In this document: in pieces, positions 23,766 to 30,036 of the stretch
How the letters are laid out: each line of letters starts with the position of its first letter
Position numbering within the stretch: the stretch's first letter is position 1
From: an uncultured Lachnospiraceae bacterium
Lineage (GTDB): Bacteria; Bacillota; Clostridia; Lachnospirales; Lachnospiraceae
Length of the DNA: 30,036 nucleotides
Reading direction: 5' to 3'
NCBI GenBank assembly: GCA_910588755.1
Contig: CAJUQZ010000003.1
Location: 39,953-69,988 of the forward strand
Translations under genes and position numbers: made by a program
The notes under the pieces: model-generated
The model's input: the letters and a program-made list of their open reading frames with translations, nothing else
Databases searched by the model: none
What the model was told of the DNA's origin: nothing

Positions 23766-24983
23766 TTATATCTCCCTTATCACCTGCTCCACGCTCACCT
23801 CGTCCATGCACTGATACCTGCCCGTCCGAAGCAGGTGCTGCCTGCATTCGGGCGTGATGGAGCCATATGCACAACCCGCGCAGGGCTTCCCTGCACTGCA
23901 CACAACGATGGGCGCATGGTCCTCACAGTCGCGCCCGCAGCGGTATGGCAGAAATCTCCCATACGCAAACTCACCAAAGATACAGATTCCCTTCGTGTTC
24001 ACCGCGGCCGCAAAATGAATCCCGCTCGTGTCATTGCCGATGAGCAGGTTTGCGTTCCGGATCACCTCCGCAAGCTCCGAAAGTGTCGTCCTGCCAAACA
24101 GGTCATGCACATTTTTGCCGTATTCAGGCTTCTTCATGGCATCTACAAACTGTCTGTACAAATACGCTTCATTCTCTCCGCCACACAGACAGATGTCGAG
24201 TTTCTTTTCCGACACGATATACCGGCCGACCGCTGCATACCGCTCAATGGGCCACATTTTCTTGCCAGAACTCGCACCGGGGAAAATGACAGCATATGGT
24301 TTCTTTGGAATCACCCCGTCACGCACCTGCATTTCGGGCAGCGATGGATAGCCCGCCTGAAAATCCTTCTGCCCCAGCGCCCTGACAAACACCGCATTTC
24401 GCTCAAGCTCCATCAGGTGCTCTCCCCCTGACGGAATCAGCCTGTCATAAATCCGGTCCAGCCTGCGGCGGATCTTCCCAAACGCCAGATACCGGCTTAA
24501 ATTCACCCTGGACTCATCTGCCACAAAGGCAATCTTCTGCGTTGCCGGAATATTCATGGCAAGCAGGTCCATATCGATTGTGCGCGAATAAGCCGTCTGC
24601 AGCAGCGTGTGGAAGCGCCTGTCCCGGAAGCAGTCCCAGATCTCTTTCTTATATTTGTTGTCCGATTCAAACCGTCTGCCCTGAACCGGTATAAGCTCAT
24701 CAAAAAAGCCTGTCTGGCCGGCAAGCTCTGCACACGCCGTATTGCACACCAATGTAATCTTCTGTTTCGGATAGAGCAGCCTGTACTGCGATGCGCTGTC
24801 AAGCCATATCAGAAAATCCCCGATCGCGTCTATCTTGATCACCACGACCCCGCAGGTATCCTGACTGCCATCATGCCCGCTGCGGTCAGAGGGCCTTTGG
24901 TTTTTCCGCCCCACAATCCAAAACTGCGACAGCCATATATTGCTCCACCGCGCTGCCTTCTTCCATGCGTCATGCCACGCCAT
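23766..24983 (-). CDS. Family 9 glycosyltransferase, heptosyltransferase-like
   Basis: This is a 405-residue GT9 enzyme with the ADP-heptose:LPS heptosyltransferase fold. It shows IKIDAIGDFLIWLDS in the acceptor domain and a donor domain with VIFPGASSGKKMWPIERY and LLIGNDTSGIHFAAAV, the usual nucleotide-sugar contacts. Near the C-terminus a cluster of seven cysteines (CGRDCE...CSAGKPCAGC...C...C) is present, which is common in some bacterial GT9 homologues. I begin at the ATG at 24983, one base after the gmhA stop, with AGGA five bases upstream; a longer N-terminus has no support. The position between gmhA and gmhB strongly suggests that the donor is the ADP-heptose made by this operon. The acceptor is unknown. 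Confidence 0.9.
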   Translation of the reverse strand: MAWHDAWKKAARWSNIWLSQFWIVGRKNQRPSDRSGHDGSQDTCGVVVIKIDAIGDFLIWLDSASQYRLLYPKQKITLVCNTACAELAGQTGFFDELIPVQGRRFESDNKYKKEIWDCFRDRRFHTLLQTAYSRTIDMDLLAMNIPATQKIAFVADESRVNLSRYLAFGKIRRRLDRIYDRLIPSGGEHLMELERNAVFVRALGQKDFQAGYPSLPEMQVRDGVIPKKPYAVIFPGASSGKKMWPIERYAAVGRYIVSEKKLDICLCGGENEAYLYRQFVDAMKKPEYGKNVHDLFGRTTLSELAEVIRNANLLIGNDTSGIHFAAAVNTKGICIFGEFAYGRFLPYRCGRDCEDHAPIVVCSAGKPCAGCAYGSITPECRQHLLRTGRYQCMDEVSVEQVIREI

Positions 24984-24984
24984 A

Positions 24985-25587
24985 TCAATCCTGCTCCTTT
25001 GCCCAGAATCCCTTCTCACACAGTCCGTTCTCAATCAGGCCGCAAATCGTATGGATCAGCAGAATATGCATCTCCTGAATCCTTGGCGTATTGTCCGAGG
25101 GGACATTCAACAGATACGCTGCACACGACCGCATCTGTCCTCCGGACTGTCCTGTCAACCCCACTGTGATGAGCTGACGCTTTTTTGCCTCCTGCATTGC
25201 CCTGACAACATTTTCTGAATTGCCGCTCGTCGATATCCCAATCAGTACGTCGCCGGACTGTCCCAGCGCCACCACCTGTTTGGAAAAGACATTCCCGTAA
25301 TCATAATCATTTGATACAGCCGTCATGACCGCCGTATTCGCGTTTAACGCAATGGCGCAAATCCCCCTGCGCTCCATCTGATACCGCCCCACAAGCTCTC
25401 CTGTCATGTGCAGCGCATCGGACGCACTCCCGCCATTTCCGCATACCAGAAGCTTATTTCCCCTCTGATATGCGTCCACGCACAGCTGCGCCACTTTCGC
25501 GGCTGTCCCAAGCAGCACCTCGTCCCGCAAAAGCTTCTCTTTGACAGCAATGCTCTCCTCTATGTTTGCCCTGATATATTCCAACAT
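24985..25587 (-). CDS. gmhA: Sedoheptulose-7-phosphate isomerase GmhA
   Basis: This 200-residue SIS-domain enzyme converts sedoheptulose-7-phosphate to D-glycero-D-manno-heptose-7-phosphate, the first committed heptose step. CGNGGSASDALHMTGELVGR contains the sugar-phosphate loop and the His/Glu metal residues. DVLIGISTSGNSENVV is the second phosphate loop. RIQEMHILLIHTICGLIE holds the C-terminal Gln/His pair. GGGAG lies seven bases before the ATG. Length is normal. It lies 85 bp after hldD; a long inverted repeat fills that gap. It could in principle be a related SIS isomerase, but the neighbours make GmhA by far the best call. Confidence 0.95.
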   Translation of the reverse strand: MLEYIRANIEESIAVKEKLLRDEVLLGTAAKVAQLCVDAYQRGNKLLVCGNGGSASDALHMTGELVGRYQMERRGICAIALNANTAVMTAVSNDYDYGNVFSKQVVALGQSGDVLIGISTSGNSENVVRAMQEAKKRQLITVGLTGQSGGQMRSCAAYLLNVPSDNTPRIQEMHILLIHTICGLIENGLCEKGFWAKEQD

Positions 25588-25607
25588 GCTCTTTCTCCCT
25601 CTGTCAA

Positions 25608-25673
25608 GGAATCGCCTTCAAATAACGCGCGCATCCGACCTGTCATCTGCACAAGTTATTTTGCGACGATTCC
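25608..25673 (-). other. Inverted repeat in the hldD-gmhA spacer
   Basis: Two 19-base arms (25608-25626 and 25655-25673) match at 15 positions: seven outer base pairs (GGAATCG/CGATTCC), an internal mismatch, then seven inner (AAATAAC/GTTATTT). The loop is 28 bases. It starts at the hldD stop codon and ends about 20 bases before gmhA. No T-run follows, so it is probably an mRNA structure or processing site rather than a terminator. Confidence 0.5.
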
Positions 25674-26641
25674 TAATAAATCTCATATCCCTTTGCAAGG
25701 TAATTGCACACATAGTCCCTCGCACCGTCCTCTAGGGAGGTAAACGGCTCCTGGTAGCCGGCGCGGCGCAGCTTATCCATCGCTGCCTGCGTAAAATACT
25801 GATACTTTGGCCGGAGTGTCTCCGGCATCTCGATATATCGAATATTGAGCTTTCGTCCCATCGCGTCAAACGTGGCCGCCGCCAGGTCATAAAAGCTTCT
25901 CGCCGTCCCTGTCCCGAGATTAAACAGCCCGCTCACCCCGGGATGATCGATCATGAACAACACCACCCTGCAGATGTCCTTGACATACACAAAATCCCTA
26001 AGCTGCCCGCCATCAGCGTACCCTTCCTTGTAAGACCGGAACAATCCCATCTCACCCGTCTCAGTAATCTTGTTAAAGGCGTGGAAGATCACACTTGCCA
26101 TGCTGCCCTTAAAATACTCATTTGGCCCGTAGACATTAAAGAATTTAAACCCGACATGCTGTCTGGGTTTTAATTCCTGTTTTTCCGCCCATAAATCAAA
26201 CAGTTGTTTGGAGTATCCGTATCCGTTCAGCGGCAAAAGCCTGCTGATATCCTCCCTGTCGTCAAAACCCTGCGCGCCGTCCCCATACGTTGCGGCGCTG
26301 CTGGCATATATAAAACTGATCCTGTTCTCCACGCAGAATTTCCAGAGCATCTTTGTGTATTCAAAGTTATTCCTGTACAGGAAATCAAAATTGCGCTCCG
26401 TCGTGGAGGAACACGCCCCCATGTGTATCACATGGGTCACTTTGCCTGCAAACGACGCAAGCCTCCCTGGAAAATCGTCGCGGTTGATATATTCCGTGTA
26501 TTTCTTATTCCGAAGGTTCATCCATTTGTCCGTCTCCGCGATATGATCGACGATAATGATATCCGAAATACCGCGGTCATTGAGTTCCCGCACGATACAG
26601 CTTCCGATAAAACCAGCCCCACCTGTTACAATAATACTCAT
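25673..26641 (-). CDS. hldD: ADP-L-glycero-D-manno-heptose 6-epimerase
   Basis: This is a 322-residue extended SDR that inverts C6'' of ADP-D-glycero-beta-D-manno-heptose. NAD(P)-binding VTGGAGFIGS is at the start, SSAATYG is the active-site Ser strand, and the YxxxK pair is in YGYSKQLFD. FFNVYGPNEYFKGSMASV and RDFVYVKDI are typical of HldD/RfaD. I chose the ATG at 26641, after GGAGGAGGAGTC; it overlaps the rfaE2 stop by four bases (ATGA). Earlier in-frame codons lack similarity. The gene shows that the heptose of this organism is probably in the L,D form, as in Gram-negative LPS. Confidence 0.95.
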   Translation of the reverse strand: MSIIVTGGAGFIGSCIVRELNDRGISDIIIVDHIAETDKWMNLRNKKYTEYINRDDFPGRLASFAGKVTHVIHMGACSSTTERNFDFLYRNNFEYTKMLWKFCVENRISFIYASSAATYGDGAQGFDDREDISRLLPLNGYGYSKQLFDLWAEKQELKPRQHVGFKFFNVYGPNEYFKGSMASVIFHAFNKITETGEMGLFRSYKEGYADGGQLRDFVYVKDICRVVLFMIDHPGVSGLFNLGTGTARSFYDLAAATFDAMGRKLNIRYIEMPETLRPKYQYFTQAAMDKLRRAGYQEPFTSLEDGARDYVCNYLAKGYEIY

Positions 26642-27138
26642 GACTCCTCCTCCACCGTTCTCTTTATTTTCTCCACAATATTTGTCGTCGAACATCCATC
26701 GACAACATTGACATACGCTACCCGGCCGCCATAGACTGCCACGCTGTCCATCTCCGGAATCGCTTTTCCCGCATAGTCGCCGCCCTTTATGACAATATCC
26801 GGCCGCACCCTGTCAATAATCCCGCAGGGCGTCCGGTCTGAAAAGATACATACATAGTCAACACTTGCAAGTCCGGCAACCACCACCGCCCGCTCCTGTT
26901 CAGGCACAATCGGCCTTGTGCTGCCCTTTAAGGCCCTGACAGAACTGTCCGAGTTGAGCAGCACGACCAGCATGTCTCCCCTGGCCCTGGCCTCCTCTAA
27001 GTATGTCACATGGCCTGCATGAAGGATGTCAAAACACCCGCTTGTGGACACGACTGTCTTTCCCTGCTGCCTTGCGCACCGAATTGCGCTCTCTAGCTCC
27101 TCTAACGATACGATCTTACTTGCTGTCTTATTTTTCAT
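26638..27138 (-). CDS. rfaE2: D-glycero-beta-D-manno-heptose 1-phosphate adenylyltransferase
   Basis: This 166-residue cytidylyltransferase-fold enzyme links heptose-1-phosphate to AMP, forming ADP-heptose. The catalytic HxGH motif is in CFDILHAGHVTYLEEA. NSDSSVRALKGSTRPIVPEQERA and IVIKGGDYAGKAIPE are conserved in RfaE domain II (HldC). The ATG overlaps the stop of the kinase gene by four bases, so it is translated with it. In Escherichia coli both parts are fused as HldE; here they are separate genes. Confidence 0.95.
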   Translation of the reverse strand: MKNKTASKIVSLEELESAIRCARQQGKTVVSTSGCFDILHAGHVTYLEEARARGDMLVVLLNSDSSVRALKGSTRPIVPEQERAVVVAGLASVDYVCIFSDRTPCGIIDRVRPDIVIKGGDYAGKAIPEMDSVAVYGGRVAYVNVVDGCSTTNIVEKIKRTVEEES

Positions 27139-28118
27139 ACACCCAATCTCTCCAAAAGTTCATCCTTTGTGACAACTGCCGTCCCCCGTTTTCCGATCAC
27201 GACGCCCGCCGCGATGTTGGCCAGAACCACCGCGTCGTCGATGGAAAGCCCGCTGGCAAGCCCCAATGTGACTGTGCTGATCACGGTATCTCCCGCGCCC
27301 GTCACATCGAACACCTGTGCTGCCTTCGACGCATAATCTCTCCGCTCACACCCCTGCTGAAAGATTGAAATACCATCAGCGCCCCTTGTCACAATGATAC
27401 TTTTGGCCCTGGAGCGCTCCAGATATGCCTTTCCAGCCCTGTCAAGGGACTCCAGGTCACCGATCTTTATATTGACGGCATTCTCCAGCTCCAGATTGTT
27501 TGGCTTCACAAAGTCTGCGTTCTCAAAAGCCTCAATATGGCGGCTCTTGGAGTCAATCGTCACAATCACATGATGCTCATTGCATAGACGAATGATTCTC
27601 CGCACAAAATCCGGATTCTCAAACACACCCTTGCAGTAGTCCGAAAGCACCACCGCATCCCACGCCGAGATATGCTGCGCCATATAATCCAAAATCGCTG
27701 CCTGGGTCTGCTCTAGAACCGGCCTGCTGTCCTCGCGGTCCACACGCAGAAGCTGCTGGACTTTGGTCGCAAACCGCGTCTTAACCGTCGTCATGCGGTC
27801 TTTTTCATCCACAATGCCCTCTGTGTCAACAGCGGCCGCCTTTAGAAACTCCCGCAGCCATCTGCCGCTGTCATCAGCCCCCACAACGCCTGCTACAGCC
27901 AGTTCTCCTCCCAGAGCGTGCATATTTAACGCCACATTGGAGGCGCCGCCCGCGCTGCGCTCGGTTCCCTTGTAATTCAAAACCGGCACCGGTGCCTCCG
28001 GCGAGATCCTTCCTACCTTCCCAAGAATATATTCATCTACCATCAGATCCCCAAGCACCAGAATACGCTTCTTTGCAAATTCTGTCCGGACCGCCCCTGC
28101 CAACCTGCCCTCTACCAT
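27135..28118 (-). CDS. rfaE1: D-glycero-beta-D-manno-heptose-7-phosphate kinase
   Basis: This is a 327-residue PfkB-family kinase, equal to the N-terminal part of HldE (also called HldA). It phosphorylates heptose-7-phosphate at C1 to the 1,7-bisphosphate. ILVLGDLMVDEYILGKVGRI, ERSAGGASNVALNMHALGG, the KPNNLELENA strand and the DVTGAGDTVISTVTLGL anion hole with the catalytic Asp are present. A PfkB kinase, rather than a GHMP kinase, points to the ADP-beta-heptose route and not to the GDP-alpha-heptose route. GGGAG lies seven bases before the ATG. It is separated from the upstream sulfatase-like gene by a 125-bp spacer with several hairpins. Confidence 0.95.
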   Translation of the reverse strand: MVEGRLAGAVRTEFAKKRILVLGDLMVDEYILGKVGRISPEAPVPVLNYKGTERSAGGASNVALNMHALGGELAVAGVVGADDSGRWLREFLKAAAVDTEGIVDEKDRMTTVKTRFATKVQQLLRVDREDSRPVLEQTQAAILDYMAQHISAWDAVVLSDYCKGVFENPDFVRRIIRLCNEHHVIVTIDSKSRHIEAFENADFVKPNNLELENAVNIKIGDLESLDRAGKAYLERSRAKSIIVTRGADGISIFQQGCERRDYASKAAQVFDVTGAGDTVISTVTLGLASGLSIDDAVVLANIAAGVVIGKRGTAVVTKDELLERLGV

Positions 28119-28133
28119 ACGCTAACTCCCATC

Positions 28134-28249
28134 TGCCTGCTTTGGCAGGCATACCACTATTTATGCACACGGGCATTCAAAGGACATTTGTCAGCAGAAG
28201 CTGACGGGTGCCCGTCGCGCGAGTAGAGGAAGATAAATCTTCTCTACTC
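28134..28249 (-). other. Series of hairpins in the leader of rfaE1
   Basis: Four inverted repeats follow one another in the spacer. 28221-28249 is a 13-bp stem with one bulged base, and its first arm contains the sulfatase-like stop codon. 28203-28216 is GACGGG-TG-CCCGTC. 28190-28205 is GTCAGC-AGAA-GCTGAC. 28134-28151 is TGCCTGC-TTTG-GCAGGCA. The two middle stems share three bases (28203-28205), so they exclude one another. None has a T-tract. Confidence 0.6.
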
Positions 28250-30036
28250 AATTTCCTGCAGTATTTCACCGCTCCAGCTGTCAATGTCCCAGACCGCACC
28301 GACGATTGTATATTTGACATACTCCGGATAAAGCTTCACAAAGATCCGTTCCTTTTCAGGGTCATTCACCGCCTCATCCAGCGTTGTGCCATACTTTTGA
28401 TGATTCATTCCCATACTTCTGACCATAGAAGCCATCAGCTCAGCCTGCGTGACCGGCACATCACTGACCTGCATCCTAGATCCACTCTGATGCGGCTCCT
28501 TGATCATGATAACCGGTGAAGACACTTTCTGCGGTTTTCCTGTTTCCGCGATAAAATCTGTCTGCTGTCCATGATCAGCGGTGATGATAATTGTGGCATC
28601 ATCGTAAAGCCCCAGTGATTTGAGGCGCTCCAGATATTCATACACAATCTTCATGCTGCCCCGAATCTGCATATAAACGCTCGACTCCCTACCTGTTTTA
28701 TCGTATTTCATATTATCGGATAATGTATAAGGATCATGCGCTCCGTGCATGTGGTAAAACCGAAATGCCTTTTCATATTCATCCGATACTGTCAGCCCTT
28801 CTGCCTGCAGCCGCTCCCAGAATGGAAAGTCATTCTCTGTATCCCATACCAAGGGTGCCCTTACGATTCCCGCAATCGCATTGGAATAATAAGAATACCC
28901 GTTCTTGAGCATAAACGGTACAGTCTGATACATAGCGCACTTCCACATCGTATAGACGGTTTCCCCCACATCATACGATTTATCAACCGTAGGGCTGTAA
29001 TTGGAAATACTGTCATATAACTTATCTGAAACAAGATATGCGCCAGTATAGATTCCAAGATCAAATCCCTGCTGCCCAATGTCCTGCAAAAGACTGCTGT
29101 CCTGATACGCGTATGCCCCATAATCAGGCCCTCTATCTTCCTTCCACGCTGTTGCTGTCAGCAGATATGGGATTCCGCCTCCTGTGTTGGCAAACGTCGC
29201 TGTGGCATTATGATAATAGATAAAATCTGCCAACGGCGCACAAAAATCAGGTTCCTCCTCATACACAGTGTCCATCCAGCTGCTGTCAAAGCGGTCCAGC
29301 ACAAACACCAGTACGTTCTGTCCTTCTGCCACCTCGAGCGAACCGCGTATTGTCAACTCCGCTGACTGTCTGTAACTGCTAAAATCTGTTGTCACAACCA
29401 GATAACCAAGCGTCACTGCCTGAATCAACATGAGATAAATACATATTGCCCTTCCGATTCTGACCAGCGCCTCCTTTTTGGTAAAAAGCACTGTCAGCAC
29501 CGCCATCACAATGAGCCATAGGACAACATTGACAATCTGCTGCGGCATCGTCCATACTTGTTCGTCCCCGTCAAGGATCTCCATCTTCCCATTGAGAGCC
29601 AGATTCTGTATATATCCCATCAGCGTTATTTCTATTATAAACAGATTCATATAGTGCATCATTGTCTTTGGAAGCAGCAGCAATTCCCCTGCCAGAAGAA
29701 GAGCCGCCACCGCGAAGGCCCCACACACTGTGATTGCCAGAAAAGGGCCATAACTTCCCGTAAATTCACCAGGATTGCTGATATACAGCTCACTGGGAAG
29801 AAAAACACAGTGCATCACTACCCATGCGCCCACACATGGAGCCGCTGCGCCAAGTGTCTTCCCAAGCTCCTGCCGCTGGCAATATGCGTATTCTTTTCCG
29901 GACGCCTTCTTATGGATCATTTTCACCGCAAGCGTCAGGCATGCACAGATGAGAAACAAGATACCGTATGCGCGGTTGCTGACCCTGCCGTTGACTAGAA
30001 AGACCAGCAGGTTTCCGGCAAACAGCAGGACAGACG
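28244..30036 (-). CDS. Membrane sulfatase/phosphoglycerol-transferase-like protein (5' end outside window)
   Basis: This frame is open to the window edge, so the start is missing; at least 596 residues are present. The N-terminal part holds several membrane helices. The C-terminal part has the alkaline-phosphatase fold of LTA-synthase and phosphoethanolamine-transferase relatives. VLVFVLDRFDSSWMD is the first metal strand, ANTGGGIPYLLTAT is the region of the nucleophilic Thr, HMHGAHDPYT is near the middle, and IITADHGQQTD is the second metal motif. All suggest an active enzyme facing outside that transfers or removes a phospho-group (for example phosphoglycerol) on surface glycan; a true sulfatase is less likely because no C-x-P-x-R motif is seen. 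It lies upstream of rfaE1 in the same direction. Confidence 0.85.
   Translation of the reverse strand, partial: SVLLFAGNLLVFLVNGRVSNRAYGILFLICACLTLAVKMIHKKASGKEYAYCQRQELGKTLGAAAPCVGAWVVMHCVFLPSELYISNPGEFTGSYGPFLAITVCGAFAVAALLLAGELLLLPKTMMHYMNLFIIEITLMGYIQNLALNGKMEILDGDEQVWTMPQQIVNVVLWLIVMAVLTVLFTKKEALVRIGRAICIYLMLIQAVTLGYLVVTTDFSSYRQSAELTIRGSLEVAEGQNVLVFVLDRFDSSWMDTVYEEEPDFCAPLADFIYYHNATATFANTGGGIPYLLTATAWKEDRGPDYGAYAYQDSSLLQDIGQQGFDLGIYTGAYLVSDKLYDSISNYSPTVDKSYDVGETVYTMWKCAMYQTVPFMLKNGYSYYSNAIAGIVRAPLVWDTENDFPFWERLQAEGLTVSDEYEKAFRFYHMHGAHDPYTLSDNMKYDKTGRESSVYMQIRGSMKIVYEYLERLKSLGLYDDATIIITADHGQQTDFIAETGKPQKVSSPVIMIKEPHQSGSRMQVSDVPVTQAELMASMVRSMGMNHQKYGTTLDEAVNDPEKERIFVKLYPEYVKYTIVGAVWDIDSWSGEILQEIE

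Noticed and set aside
28221..28249. Terminator after the sulfatase-like gene
   Set aside because: The stem is good but no U-tract follows on the minus strand; reported as a leader structure instead.

Overview
The window is a surface-polysaccharide and cell-envelope locus. It most resembles a Gram-positive gut clostridium of the Lachnospiraceae type. That is an inference from gene content: clostridial GGAGG-type ribosome sites, a GH25/Big2 cell-wall hydrolase, and LIC_10190- and DUF6077-like membrane proteins. I could not confirm it by search. All genes but one lie on the minus strand, so transcription runs from high to low coordinates.

Region 1 (30036 to 21640) is a tightly packed heptose operon. 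It starts with a 5'-truncated membrane sulfatase/phosphoglycerol-transferase-like gene. It continues with rfaE1 (heptose-7-phosphate kinase), rfaE2 (adenylyltransferase), hldD (6-epimerase), gmhA (sedoheptulose-7-phosphate isomerase), a GT9 heptosyltransferase-like gene, gmhB (bisphosphate phosphatase) and a GtrII-type membrane glucosyltransferase. Together these encode every step from sedoheptulose-7-phosphate to ADP-L-glycero-beta-D-manno-heptose, plus a candidate transferase.

Region 2 (21632 to 19599) holds the only plus-strand gene, a LIC_10190-like multi-pass protein. It converges on the GtrII gene with 7 bp between stop codons. It diverges from the next operon across a 342-bp spacer that carries two facing promoters and the 3'-end-like remnant of another reading frame.

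Region 3 (19598 to 13837) encodes a GtrB-like GT2, an FAD oxidoreductase, a second GT2, an atypical SDR, a TIM-barrel sugar isomerase and a third GT2. Its biochemical product is not known to me.

Region 4 (13734 to 6631) begins at a good internal promoter. It encodes the polyprenyl-phosphate sugar-phosphate transferase that would prime repeat-unit synthesis, then a WecG/TagA/CpsF transferase, a YdjC/ChbG deacetylase, an SGNH-hydrolase lipoprotein, a split DUF6077-like membrane protein and two half-size EamA/SMR proteins.

Region 5 (6358 to 48) encodes a 1386-residue type II membrane muramidase with a very long acidic, tyrosine-rich cytoplasmic repeat domain, followed by rmlB and rmlA of dTDP-sugar synthesis.

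A reasonable working model has three parts. Nucleotide sugars (dTDP-4-keto-6-deoxyglucose or rhamnose, ADP-heptose) feed lipid-linked assembly started by the sugar-phosphate transferase. GT2 enzymes make polyprenyl-phosphate sugars that the SMR pair could flip and the GT-C-like membrane proteins could use outside. Outer-face enzymes (SGNH, sulfatase-like) then decorate the polymer. No Wzx/Wzy, rmlC or rmlD lies inside the window, and I see no convincing intrinsic terminator or RNA gene.
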